Shown: positions 9,686 to 19,077, counted from the first letter of the stretch. The stretch is 64,000 nucleotides of DNA from Arenicola marina (GCA_964019135.1 CAXHSH010000416.1:620001-684000); one strand, 5' to 3'. The notes: generated from the letters alone by a model not told the origin. Program-made: numbers and translations.

Positions 9686-10390
9686 GTATGTGATGTCAAT
9701 TATGTGTTGGTTAATTGCGGTCTTCTACACGTCCCTCCTACTCGGAGCGATAACTATAACGATGTCTTTTACAATTGAATGTTCGTATCTCATGTGAGAA
9801 CAAAGCTTACACCAGCATCATTTTACTGGATACGAAAATCAGATTGATAAAATTTCATTTTATTTTACCCCTATTGGTGCCACTGAATTAATCAGTCAAA
9901 TGTGAATAATAAGCAATAAATACAAGAAGGGGGTGGGGTTGAACAAATGTTTTTACTTCTTGTGTTGTTGATAACCATATTTTTTTTTCAATTAGTTTCT
10001 CAATGTATGTTGTGTAGAAGAAGAAGCCCCCCACTGTAGCACTAACCGGTCGCCTGGAAGGTATTTATGCATAAATATATCACTAATATATATAATTACA
10101 ACATATTCTCTTCGTGGCGTGTGCTTGTATGCGTGTAACAATGTAACTATCATCAAATAGCAAGTGATGAAGAAGGACGAGAAGTTAAGGAATGAATGAG
10201 TACGTTTGGAGTGTTGCGCTATTAAATATTTGCTTAAAGTGCATCATTATCATCATTATCTTATGTAGTGACACATATTGATATTGATAGTGATTTCTAT
10301 TTACTAGTAGTTTTCACTGCTATATTAGGAGATAATGCATAGGATGGCATACCTTAAAGGGAACATATCTAATTGATAATTATGTTACAG

Positions 10391-10623
10391 GCAAAGATAT
10401 TCCCGGAGCGCTGTCAATTTTCTGGGAAATAGGTTCCATCGATGCCGCTGTCGAGAAGGCCAGGGGCTACGACCTCAGTGTCTGGGCCGACACCGACATC
10501 TTGCCCTTGAGAGACGCGGATAAATACCTTGACTATGACGCGCTCTTAAGCGAGGTCGTTCAAATTATTCCCGAAAGGCATCTGCACCTTAGAAAGCGAT
10601 CGAGCTTCTTACAGAATATCTAG
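10391..10623 (+). CDS. Terminal exon of the same unrecognised gene
   Basis: Acceptor TATGTTACAG, then 77 codons to TAG at 10,621-10,623. The phase fits the donor at 9,685. The peptide includes GALSIFWEIGSIDAAVEKA, then ADKYLDYDALLSE, and a basic end (HLHLRKRSSFLQNI). A homologous but broken copy lies on the opposite strand at 14,880-15,147, sharing the pattern I-x-x-A-(V/I)-E-x-A-x-x-Y and YL-(D/N)-x-DALL-x-E. Conservation between two copies supports a real protein, or a domain of a multicopy family. AATAAA follows 38 bp after the stop. I do not recognise the family. The TAG is directly followed by GTCAGA, so an alternative donor there cannot be excluded. Confidence 0.55.
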
Positions 10624-10661
10624 GTCAGATGTCTAATTTGCTTGGTATTTCTATGTAAAGA

Positions 10662-10667
10662 AATAAA
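10662..10667 (+). promoter_or_regulatory. Polyadenylation signal AATAAA
   Basis: AATAAA lies 38 bp after the TAG of the exon ending at 10,623, consistent with a very short 3' UTR. The hexamer is common by chance in AT-rich DNA, so support comes only from position. Confidence 0.4.
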
Positions 10668-10883
10668 AGCCCGTATTAACTAATATGGCAGTACTCCCAT
10701 AATCATGGTGGACAACCCATGTAGTCAACCCGGTTTCCTTTTCGCAGAGCTGCGTGTCGCTGTAAGCATATCACATCTCTAGTACTGCAATGTTCGGTGC
10801 AGATACCATGTTATGATGTTTCGTCAAGTTTGGTATCGTATTTGTGTTACCACTGATAGGCTGATATTATTTGCTCAACTTAC

Positions 10884-11092
10884 CCAAAGACCATAATCAT
10901 ATCGATTTCATTCAGCCGAGTGAAACGCCTAGACGATGCCGGGAATTCCGATGTCCTTTCGGACGGCGACAACGTCCAGGAAGAACTTACCATCGCTGAC
11001 GGTATCGAAACTGTACGTTATAACTATACTCGGCACGGAAAATATTTGCCGCCTCGTTTTCCAATCTGACACGAAATATTTCATTGACAAGC
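10884..11092 (-). CDS. Exon-like minus-strand pieces, possible transposase-like gene
   Basis: From a TTTAG acceptor at 11,093, 33 codons are open (LVNEIFRVRLENEAANIF then a segment ending FRYRQR) up to a strong donor GATG|GTAAGT at 10,991. A 62-bp intron would join in frame to a second piece (10,928-10,884; RFTRLNEIDMIMVFG) that also ends at GTAAGT. Alternatively, reading through with a frameshift gives FRYRQR followed by DGKFFLDVVAVRKDI, which resembles the linker before the DDE domain in IS630/Tc1-mariner-like transposase-derived proteins. Only one model can be right. The helix-turn-helix-like exon at 12.2-12.4 kb on the same strand would fit the transposase reading. Confidence 0.3.
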
Positions 11093-11948
11093 CTAAATTG
11101 AGTTTATATTTGTCAGCTTGAACCAAAGACCCAACAGAATTTGAAGTACTCACAGTCCTCTTGTCAAAAGAATTTCCATAATGGCAAAATTATTAGTTTC
11201 ACGCAAACGAAGCAGACAAGTTTCACTATGGCTGCCGCTCTGTTTACCTCGTCATCTGTCATGTCCGTGGACGATAGTATTGCTGGTATTTTGGGAGGGG
11301 GGTTAGGTTGTGTCAATGCGAAGCCGTAACTCGAATTACGTGCGTTTCCTGGTCTCCTATGGGCATACAACTCATTGCTGACTATATTTCAACATACTTT
11401 TACTTTTGGAAGCTTAAAGAACTGTTAGTATATGGACTTTGTGCATATGTAGTTAATTTGTCATTTTCGAACCTATCTGGAAAGTACAGCGTCATAAATT
11501 GAATGTAACCAATGAGAATGTCAGAATCCCTCACAGCCTCGTTTTCGATCAGACCAATGAACCGTGGTTTTCCCGTGTCTATTTATGGTTATGGTGAATC
11601 GTAACTGTCATAGGTATGCTTGCTCCTAATAAGTTTCATAAGATGTGGCTGTCCCAAAAAGAATTTAGTCGCAGGAGATTGACGATCGAGAGTCTTGTGA
11701 ATTTTACCATATTGCCGCTGGGCAATAAGGAAGGCGAGCGGGAGAATCGCGACGTTAAGCAGCGGAGATGAGAATAATGATACCGTTTCTGCATTTTTAC
11801 GTTATGATTTTACCCGTTGGCTAATTTAATTCAGCGTAAGAAAGTTAACTTTAAAAAAAAAAAAAACTTACATGTGATTTCGGTACGGTAAGCTATATAC
11901 GAAATGATAGATGTCTGTTGCTTTTTTGTATTCCTCTTTTTTTCTATT

Positions 11949-11968
11949 TTGTGTGTGTGTGTGTGTGA
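11949..11968. repeat. (GT)n microsatellite
   Basis: A run of about ten GT dinucleotides. Open frames through it have no coding support. Confidence 0.9.
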
Positions 11969-12190
11969 TGGGTGCATGAGGGAGTCCTCTTTTTATTGTT
12001 ATATCGTGACTGACATTATATTGTTTATGCAATGGCGGAACTAGGGGGAGGCACAGGGGTCGCATGCCCCCCTTTTGCTTGAAAAGAAATGCACGTGAAA
12101 ATATACTCATACACGTAAAACAGATTTCGGTTGTCTATACGTTTTATTTATACGTTTTATTCCGTGGTATCGCTTTGGCTCATGATTCAT

Positions 12191-12409
12191 TTAAGACTGG
12201 CAAGACACTGGTGTCCCCGGCCTGCAGACGTTGCAAGCCTCGCACAGCCAGGGCTTGCTGGCATCGCGCAACGACTCGTCAATTCGAGCGTGGGAGAGTC
12301 TGTCAGTAACTCGATTTAATGAAAACAATAATTTACCTCTCTTCTTTTCCTTTTCGAAAAATGCTAAAACGTTTCGAATGAGCTGTTGCGCGTCCATTGC
12401 GTTTGCCAT
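12191..12409 (-). CDS. First-exon-like HTH region of a transposase-like protein
   Basis: From an ATG at 12,409 (or 12,397) the frame reads MDAQQLIRNVLAFFEKEKK, then FSLNRVTDRLSHA. The arrangement FFEKEKK-x-G...SLNRV-x-x-R is the pattern of the N-terminal helical segment found in many invertebrate DDE-type transposase-derived proteins. The exon probably ends soon after SHA, because the downstream residues to 12,191 lose that pattern; no clear donor was seen. The start is upstream of the minus-strand pieces at 10.88-11.09 kb, which could be later exons. Identification rests on pattern memory, not a search. Confidence 0.35.
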   Translation of the reverse strand: MANAMDAQQLIRNVLAFFEKEKKRGKLLFSLNRVTDRLSHARIDESLRDASKPWLCEACNVCRPGTPVSCQS

Positions 12410-12805
12410 TGCGTTTGAAAAATATCGTCTGCTACATAAACATTCGCCAGATGGCGCTGCTTGACACCACACCATTTTGTGGCTTGGTTCTCGCATTCGC
12501 TGGGACAAGCCGGGAACTCACCTGAACAAATATTGCTCTGTCCCCTTTTCTTGTGCCTGATATTAGACTCTTCCATGGGCTTATTTATATCAACCAATGA
12601 AAACGCAGTAATATGACCTTCACCTTACGACGTCATAAAAATGCGGCTGTCAACAAACTTTCGTCTGCTATTCTTCAAGCTGGTGACTATATTGTTGTGC
12701 TTTTATTGAACGAGATACACGTACAAGTAAGTTAAAATCTGACGGGTCTCGTGTAGTGGATTACTTAAATGCATAGAACATGGCTGCAAATAGTGCAAAG
12801 AAAAA

Positions 12806-12913
12806 ATGATTTACGAAAACGAGGCGGCCGATATTAAACGCGCCGACTATAGCGAAATCACTGATGCAATAATTCTCTTTCGCATTCATCGCGAATTAGA
12901 CGAAGGATTTTAA
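12806..12913 (+). CDS. Small open frame, 35 codons, uncertain
   Basis: An ATG at 12,806 begins a 35-codon frame (IYENEAADIKRADYSEI... ending DEGF) rich in acidic residues. It follows a potential 5' exon donor (ACAA|GTAAGT near 12,727) and precedes an exon-like piece at 13,063. It is too short to be certain and has no recognised domain. Confidence 0.2.
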   Translation: MIYENEAADIKRADYSEITDAIILFRIHRELDEGF

Positions 12914-13062
12914 GTAATTAAATGCGCAATAGGCGCTGAAACAAGGAGTAAAGATATACCAGCTCGTTATGTTCTAAAAAGGCAAAAAAAATGCAGTTAT
13001 TTGCTAAATGTATATTGTGATTTACTTAAATTCCCTGCTAGTAATTGCATTTGTCTGCACAG

Positions 13063-13164
13063 GAGACATCGCGAAAGACCCGGAATGAATACCCGGCGTC
13101 ACTGAAGAAAAAGTTAAGGGAGCTTTTCACAACACGGCCATCAAGGCGCCTTGTGATATTTTAG
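13063..13164 (+). CDS. Possible terminal exon, unrecognised
   Basis: A good acceptor (TTTGTCTGCACAG) is followed by 33 codons, ETSRKTRNEYPASLKKKLRE and a basic remainder, to TAG at 13,162. The peptide is strongly basic. It might belong with the small frame at 12,806 or with an exon not identified. No family is recognised. Confidence 0.25.
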   Translation, partial: ETSRKTRNEYPASLKKKLRELFTTRPSRRLVIF

Positions 13165-13639
13165 GAATGGGGGGGGGGGGGAGTGTCTTTACTTTACTTT
13201 GATGTACTTCTCGTTGTGTTGATCTTAATTACTTCTCAACTTAATTTCGACAACCCCAACTGGGTGTTCGTTCCGAATTCGGTCTTGCGTTAACACGTGG
13301 TGGCGAAGGCACTGAGGCGAAACGAAGTGGTTAAAGTTTCGATGATTTATTTAAACACCCTTAAACCCAAATAAATCACAAGTCACGAACTCCGTTATCG
13401 GTGTCACTTACCTGGCAGCAATTGGTAGAACTGCTGCCAGCCCCTTGCTCCGCAGGGCGGTGAATCCAAGAACTCAAAACTATTTCCACCTAAAAAAGTG
13501 CGACCGTCTCGCTCGCTGCCTCCCCGCTGACTCACCGCCCAGACCTAAGCCAAGCGGTGACATCACCGTTTCGGTTGCTATCGCAACGCTCGCGAGACTA
13601 CACTCGGGGCCAAAAGTATGGGCACCCGAATACCACAGC

Positions 13640-13775
13640 CTCTCTCGCAATGACAATGAAATGCATGCGAAAGAATGTCGATGTCCTCCGCGAGATGGCG
13701 TCCCACCATGGCCTTTCCATGAACAATAACAACCTGAGGAAAAAAAATCATGACGCAGTCCGCTTCCTCAAATAG
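13640..13775 (+). CDS. C-terminal exon with paralogue on the opposite strand
   Basis: The frame ends ...VDVLREMASHHGLSMN, then NNNLRKKNHDAVRFLK and TAG at 13,773. The minus-strand segment 14,533-14,328 encodes the same C-terminus (KEMARHHGLPMGNKELRKK). At DNA level the match continues through the A8 run to the stop region. The N-terminal limit is unclear: upstream plus-strand DNA (13.5-13.6 kb) aligns weakly with the start of the minus copy but in a different frame. The two copies are arranged tail to tail. Function unknown. It could be the last exon of the gene whose earlier exons lie at 9.5-10.6 kb, because their other copies also sit next to each other at 14.3-15.1 kb. Confidence 0.4.
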
Positions 13776-13836
13776 TTTTGCTTTTAGTCTAGAGATGTCT
13801 AGAATGTGAGACTATAGTCACGAGGCCGTGATACTC

Positions 13837-14138
13837 GTTGATAATCGTGGTACCTAGGGCGTGCGACTGTCGTCCGTTATAATGACCTGGGCGTTTGGGG
13901 GTGTTATGGGGGAGGGGGGGGGCGGTCTTTACAGAGTTAAATGATTAATTAAGGCATGATATTGGAGTGATGGTTTAAACCCTAACACGCGTCAATGCTC
14001 GTGATAAGAGATACGAGATATGATAATCGTGGTACCTAGGGTGTGCGACTATAATGACCTGGGCGTTTGGGGGTATTATGGGGGGGGGGTGGGTCTTCAC
14101 AGAATTAAATGATTAATTAAGGCATGAGATCGGAGTTT
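13837..14138. repeat. Direct repeat of ~120 bp with G-runs
   Basis: GATAATCGTGGTACCTAGGG starts at about 13,840 and again at about 14,021. The two copies share GACCTGGGCGTTTGGGGGT, a long G-run, and AAATGATTAATTAAGGCATGA. The second copy lacks about 15 bp. Each includes a G-tract of nine or more Gs. Confidence 0.85.
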
Positions 14139-14327
14139 AGAGTGTACTGATTGAAAAATAAAAATCCAAACCTAATCCGTAATATGTGACCCCTAATCCC
14201 AGATCATAACAATGATCTGGGCAGTGGAATGGCGACGCGAGACAGATAACAAACGTAACTGCTTATACGACGAAACAATAACACCCACGTAAGCCCCAAC
14301 ATTAAAGGAGCCTCAGAAAGAAGTGAC

Positions 14328-14533
14328 TTATAAGAAACGAACAGCGTCGTGATTTTTTTTCGTAGCTCCTTGTTACCCATGGGTAAACCATGGTGACGCG
14401 CCATTTCCTTGTGCAAGACTTTATGCTTGCGAACCAGGCTCATGATGGCATGCCTGGACAGTCTTCGCGCGTCTTTCGATGGAAAGACCTCCGCAGTAGC
14501 GCCTTTAGGGTCGGGGGGTACGGCTTCCGCTTT
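14328..14533 (-). pseudogene. C-terminal exon, paralogue of 13,640-13,775, frameshifted end
   Basis: After a CTATCCAG acceptor the frame reads KAEAVPPDPKGATAEVF, then SRHAIMSLVRKHKVLHKEMA and RHHGLPMGNKELRKK. The final residues NHDAVRFL and stop of the plus-strand copy are present in DNA but displaced by one base after the A8 tract. As written, the frame overshoots into unrelated codons. This is either a one-base indel in the homopolymer (real or a sequencing error) or a true pseudogene. Together with the broken exon at 14,880-15,147 it argues for a decayed gene copy. Confidence 0.45.
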
Positions 14534-14879
14534 CTGGATAGTGAGGTATGTACAAAGAAAAGGTGCGAATTATTGATTGACTGATGTGATGGTTACTTTC
14601 GGAAAACTAATCATTATGCCTCGATGTAACAAAAAAACGAGAAAACAATGTACGGGTAATTATTGGCACGCATGACGTCTCCGCGGTGCAAGTACTAATC
14701 CAATGCTACGCTGTGAAACAGGTGCCTTTGACTTTTAAAAACACAACTAATATAACATTTTAAAACTCTTCGTATTTCTTTCACGTATTCTGCATTCTCT
14801 TCACAAGTTGCGGTTGTATCAATTATGCGTCGTTTTATTTTAACATTTTAAAGTAGGTAGTCGATAAGTATATATCGAC

Positions 14880-15147
14880 CTAAGCATACAACGTTTGTCT
14901 CCCACAAGAATGATTGCTTTCCACTTCTCCCTCATATTGAGGTCCGTGTCCGAAAGCAATTTGGTCATCTCCCTCAAGAGGGCGTCCTAGTTGAGGTAGT
15001 TTTCTAGGTTCCAAAGCCGCCACCCATCCTTGTCTGTGATGACGGTTTCATTGTAGCTCTTCGCCCCTTCAATTGCTCTTTCAATCTCTTCAATGTCCAC
15101 TCAATCGACTCTACATGAAAGCTAATCAGCACTGCAAAGCCACGCTA
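14880..15147 (-). pseudogene. Broken paralogue of exon 10,391-10,623
   Basis: From a TTCTGCAG acceptor the first part reads GFAVLISFHVESI. A one-base shift then gives IEEIERAIEGAKSYNETVIT, then WRLWNLENYLN, an in-frame TAG (14,989-14,987), and DALLREMTKLLSD. The plus-strand exon at 10,391 has ALSIFWEIGSIDAAVEKA and YLDYDALLSE in the same order. The TAG falls where that copy encodes Tyr (TAT), a single-base change. Both copies end near TAG|GTC. The frameshift plus the stop make this copy non-functional as read. Confidence 0.55.
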
Positions 15148-15451
15148 CTGCAGAACACCTATTACCATTTTACCACTCAGTGGCTTGTGTTCAACGCAGG
15201 TATCCAAATTTCAGGGCCGAAATGCTAAGGGTTCCCGGTAATGTTCAAGAGCGTCTCTCGTCCGAGCATGAAAGCAAATTGAAGGCGTTCGTAGGGGCTT
15301 CGTGAGCTTAACACTTATGCGTTCGAGTCAGATCTGAAGCTAAATGGTTGGATCAGCTAGCAAGCCTTTTGAGTAGTTTGTACTGTCCCGCTAGCTGTGT
15401 TCGATTATCCACATGCTATGCCATTCAACGGCATCATTTCATTTCTTGCAG

Positions 15452-15582
15452 ACGACAAGGGTATTATTTTGAAACAAGCTATGCCGAACACAATCGATAC
15501 AGTGTGCCGTCATGCTTTGGGCTTAGCGATTCGTAAGAAACGGATTCATGGTCTGCTATTTGTATCTCGTTTTTGTAGCTTA
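15452..15582 (+). CDS. Possible internal exon, unrecognised
   Basis: Flanked by a strong acceptor (TTTCTTGCAG) and a consensus donor (GTAAGT at 15,583). One frame is open throughout and reads DKGIILKQAMPNTIDTV, then RHALGLAIRKKRIHG. No domain is recognised and no partner exon was identified, so the call relies on splice signals alone. Confidence 0.3.
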
Positions 15583-15643
15583 GTAAGTAGTTAGTGCTGT
15601 TAGTTATTATTACTGAATTGTTTTGCGACAGTTATCATGTTTT

Positions 15644-16081
15644 TAGGCTCAGGCAACGAGCCTATGCAATCAGTCATTCGTCCACATGCCAATGATGATA
15701 CCTGCGATTGATAAGAGAATACTTGATGCACTGTGACAGGTTTTATGCGAAGAGTGGTTTCATATTATGATACATTATTTTATTAAAGATGCATGTGGAG
15801 CCCAAGCGCTAAATTATATGAGACAATAGAAGCGTCCGGAGCGCCACTTTTTCTTTGGCGGTGGCCGTTGACACTGCTTGTGGTCAAAGGTAACATTTCC
15901 TGTTATGTTTATTTTGGTACTGCCGTTGCAACGGTCAGCTCCACATGTAACTTTAAATTTACTGATATACTGTCGGATGTTTTGCTTTTAGGCTTTTCAT
16001 GCAACGAGCCAAAATAGTCTTTCTTCCATATACCAATGATGATACCTGCGATTCATAAGAGAATACTCGATGCACTGTGAC
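15644..16081. repeat. Direct repeat of ~90 bp, 344 bp apart
   Basis: The segments 15,644-15,737 and 15,984-16,081 share GCAACGAGCC, CCAATGATGATACCTGCGAT and TGCACTGTGA in the same order with several differences. The repeat ends just at the start of the Myb-like exon. It may be a segmental duplication of intron sequence. Confidence 0.75.
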
Positions 16082-16084
16082 TGA

Positions 16085-16257
16085 GGTCCCGAGGAAACGT
16101 GCAAAAAGGCATGTCTTTGGAAGCGAGATGAGTCCTCTCTGTTGGTGACGACAGTCAACGACAATGAAGCCCTTTACATAGGCCCTTTTCAGGGAACTGT
16201 GATTTCAAGGTCCACCCGGGAGCGCGCCTGGGAGAAGTTGGCCGCCTTGATCAGCTG
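16085..16257 (+). CDS. Myb/SANT-like DNA-binding domain exon
   Basis: An open frame of 57 codons ends at a donor (CTG|GTAAAT). The peptide contains LLVTTVNDNEALYIGPFQG and TRERAWEKLAALIS. The spacing of an N-terminal helix, a middle 'L-x-G-x-F' segment and R-x-x-AW-x-x-(L/I)-A at the end follows the Myb/SANT-like (MADF-related) domain. In PIF/Harbinger transposons such a protein is encoded beside the transposase and helps it bind the terminal repeats. A Harbinger transposase N-terminal piece lies 2.4 kb away on the other strand. A stop precedes the frame at 16,082 and no start codon is available, so it needs an upstream exon. It could instead be a host gene. Confidence 0.45.
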
Positions 16258-16482
16258 GTAAATATTTAGACTAAGCTTATAAGTACGCCTAAGGGCCTAT
16301 TACAATGTACAAGTATAGACGCTACGCTACATATTCAATAACCAACATGGTCACAAATTTGTTTTCATGTTATTGGCAAAATTGTAGTCCCATATGAGAC
16401 AGTTGTTGCTCCACAACGCCACATGGGGCTAGCAAAATTGGTGCATCTTCAATATTGACAGTCAGGGGAATTATACAAGGTG

Positions 16483-17077
16483 GGCCAGTGTCTGGCAGTG
16501 ATTGTGCAGGTAGATTTACCAGTACCAGTGATTGCGCACTTGCAGAAATTTTATTTTATTTAGATCTATGTCCAAACTTTTACTAGACAGATGCCTTCAT
16601 GCATGACAGCTAATTTGAGTCTTGACATCTATTTTGTAAGATTCCAAGCATGGTACCTACGCAATCACTGGTCCGATTACTAGGCCAAGATCTATATAGC
16701 TTAGCTCATATTATGAACAATGACGATTTTATGTCTTACGTCATGAAATTCCATAATTTTGAAGATAAATCTAAGTTATTTTCATAACATAAAAAAACTG
16801 AAGAAAAAAGTTAAGAACTAAAATTTCTTAGATTCAAAATTATACAAACGAAGCACCAATAGATCTATATTATTTTAACCATCCTTTACTTTGTGCACCA
16901 TCACTGCATGGTCTGATAACTATACTAATCGGACCAGCGATTACGCAGCTGCCACACATCACAGCTTCTGCCTTATAAGTTTGGACCCAAATTCACTATG
17001 AAACATATAATGAAATCAAATTTTTGCAAGTGCGCGATCACTGGTAGGCCTACATGCATAATCACTGGTCCACATGC
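16483..17077. mobile_element. MITE-like element with nested inverted repeats
   Basis: The left arm (about 16,483-16,556) and right arm (about 17,010-17,077) are inverted copies. CCAGTGATTGCGCACTTGCA on the left corresponds to TGCAAGTGCGCGATCACTGG on the right, and the similarity continues outward. A second inverted pair is nested inside: CGCAATCACTGGTCCGATTA at about 16,659 against its imperfect complement at about 16,926. The short motif CCAGTGATTRCGCA therefore occurs repeatedly in both orientations. No transposase is encoded. This fits a non-autonomous DNA transposon of about 590 bp; target-site duplication not established. Confidence 0.7.
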
Positions 17078-17386
17078 AAACTATATTCGTTTCAGATATA
17101 TCTATCATTTTGTTTTGTTTATCATTTTGATAAGACTCCTATATTACCCACACTCAGTCACATGTGACATTTTCTAGTAGAAAAGTAGTACTCTAGTAGA
17201 TCTAGGCCCAGCCTAATTAGTAAGACCTGGCTGTCTTATGGCAATGTCTGAAGCTTTAGCTAGTTTAGACCAGAATACCTGTAGCTTACAATACAAAAGC
17301 ATAATCACTTTTTAGGTTTAAATTAAAATGTACTAGATCTATAATCTGCCCTTGATGTTATATGCATAGATGTACACTCAAATTTG

Positions 17387-17547
17387 CCTGGTTGCCCTAA
17401 GGCTATGGCGATCAGATTTTACACTGGGTGACCACAATTTCTAAAGCTGGTCACTAGGTGGCTATACATGACCATTAGTTAGCATTACAAGCAGCTTGTA
17501 ATCGTCATCATGGTCATGTATGACCAGCCACCCAGTTGGCAACTAAG
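17387..17547. repeat. Imperfect inverted repeat, possible MITE
   Basis: The arms TGGCTATACATGACCAT...GCATTACAAGC (17,458-17,492) and GCTTGTAATCG...ATGGTCATGTATGACCAGCCA (17,494-17,531) fold with almost no loop. The flanks TGGTTGCC (17,389) and GGCAACTA also pair, and ACCCAG/CTGGGT recurs. Confidence 0.55.
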
Positions 17548-17549
17548 CT

Positions 17550-18540
17550 ATTTCATGTCTAATGTCAAGTCTAGTGTTTTTGCAATATATGATTCATAGC
17601 CATTTAATTTGTGAGCAGTAAAGAGTCCACATTTTCATAGTTGGAAGCTTTAATTGTTGCTAGGAAGTGTTATTTTGGTACATGGCTGTATTTGCTGTTC
17701 CGGTACAAAATATATATCGCAAAAAGAAATTTTGAGCAGTGCAAAATATCTACATAATAGTAATGAGATTATGCCACATTGCTTGTGTAACGTGCCGAGG
17801 GTGTAAGTGGCCAAATCCCACCATTGCCACCAAACTGTAGCTAGTGGCATTGGAAGGAGGGAGATAAAACTGTACAACTCTTACAACAGTTTAGTAACAA
17901 GACTAGTATGTTACATAAACTTATCACATTATCCCATGAAATACAGTATGTACGCTGTCCGGGGGTACGCTAGTATTCTAATGCGTACAATAGTACATTT
18001 ACATGTAGTAAATATGTATATGTTACATTTTCCCTGATAGACTATATGTAGGTAGCTACCTTGTTCTTGTATGTTATGATTTACCGTGGCACATGTACTG
18101 AATTTGCTGTATTTTCCAAGACTGAAGATCTCATTCCATGCAATTACGTTTTTCATAGCTAGATTTATAAATTCTACCCGACCAATCCTTATGATACTGG
18201 CAATAGGATACTGTAAAGTGTAGGTTTGGTAGTTTTTACTAGCAACTTAGCTTAGAATTGCTCATCTATCGGACTATCCAGTTAGCATGCAAGTTCACAG
18301 ACAGGAGTCATTTTCGCGATGTCAAACCGGCGTTCGGCCTTGACCTCCACCAGAACCAATGTGTGTGTACTCCCCCCCCCCCCCCCCCCCCAACACACAC
18401 TAATTGCCATTTACGGAGCATTGCGTTTCACAATGAATAACAACTAATTGTATAATTAGCTTATTTCGAAGAGGCTATATGATGACGAAATGTCACTGAT
18501 TTACACTCACCTGCAACCCGGTAAAAGGCAGCCTCAATTG
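17550..18540. other. AT-rich non-coding DNA with a poly-C run
   Basis: No gene is recognised. A C-homopolymer of about 20 bases followed by CA repeats lies at 18,371-18,400. Short open frames at 17.6-18.2 kb overlap on both strands and lack domains. Confidence 0.5.
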
Positions 18541-18545
18541 TTATC

Positions 18546-18589
18546 AGGCCTGTCTAACTTATGATAAGTGATAAGTTGGAGACAGGCCT
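18546..18589. repeat. Short hairpin
   Basis: AGGCCTGTCT at 18,546-18,555 pairs with AGACAGGCCT at 18,580-18,589, and the inner AACTTAT/ATAAGTT also pair. It lies 33 bp outside the Harbinger transposase piece and could be part of that element's end. Confidence 0.6.
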
Positions 18590-18621
18590 GGTAACCTCTC
18601 TTGCAGCATCTTCTTGTTTAT

Positions 18622-18957
18622 TTACACGGATAAAATGATCGGACAGTCTGACAAGGGCCAGGCAAAAACGGCAAACAGCCCGGCAAACTGTATACTTGAG
18701 GACGCTGATAACATACCTGTTACATTTTGCAGACTGCCGATCGCCAGAAAACGCACTGTCAATACTTGCCTAATTTCTGAGAGTGATATTTTCCGGCTCG
18801 TTTCCACTATATTGTATATATGACAGGCTCGAAACTGATAACGAGCCTGTATTTTGTCATAATTAAACACTTCTATTGAATTTTGTCTATCTCTAAAAAC
18901 TCTTTTTCGTCGCAAAGCTCGATTTGCATATCGAAGTATGGGTACAACGGCGTCCAT
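18622..18957 (-). pseudogene. PIF/Harbinger transposase N-terminal region
   Basis: From ATG at 18,957 the frame (112 codons) reads MDAVVPILRYANRALRRK, FRDRQNSIEVFNYDKIQARY, then RQVLTVRFLAIGSLQNVTGM. This matches the order seen at the start of PIF/Harbinger (HARBI1-like) transposases: a basic start, an acidic/aromatic 'D-x-x-ELxxRYRF' segment, then the HTH-type 'QVLxxLRFLATGSFQ' block. The open frame extends further upstream to 19,077, but that part shows no family likeness. The DDE catalytic portion does not follow; the frame ends at 18,622. A DDE fragment of the same superfamily occurs at 22,962-23,260 but is not contiguous. Confidence 0.6.
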
Positions 18958-19077
18958 CTTGGATACAGAGAAAAGTGGTTGAAACCTTCTAAAGAACACC
19001 ACTGTGGTGGGTATCACAAAGCTTTTACTACCGGTATTAACGATAATACCGGTATCAATTTGTGAGAAAAGGAGCAA

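Noticed and set aside
11248..11282. 35-bp minus-strand exon (ILSSTDMTDDE)
   Set aside because: Has a good polypyrimidine acceptor and a GAG|GTAAAC donor, but the phase does not match the exon at 11,092 and it is too short to support alone.
18826..18857. Hairpin ACAGGCTCG...CGAGCCTGT as a separate element
   Set aside because: Falls within the Harbinger transposase coding piece (codons for KIQARY...RACH), so the symmetry is likely incidental.
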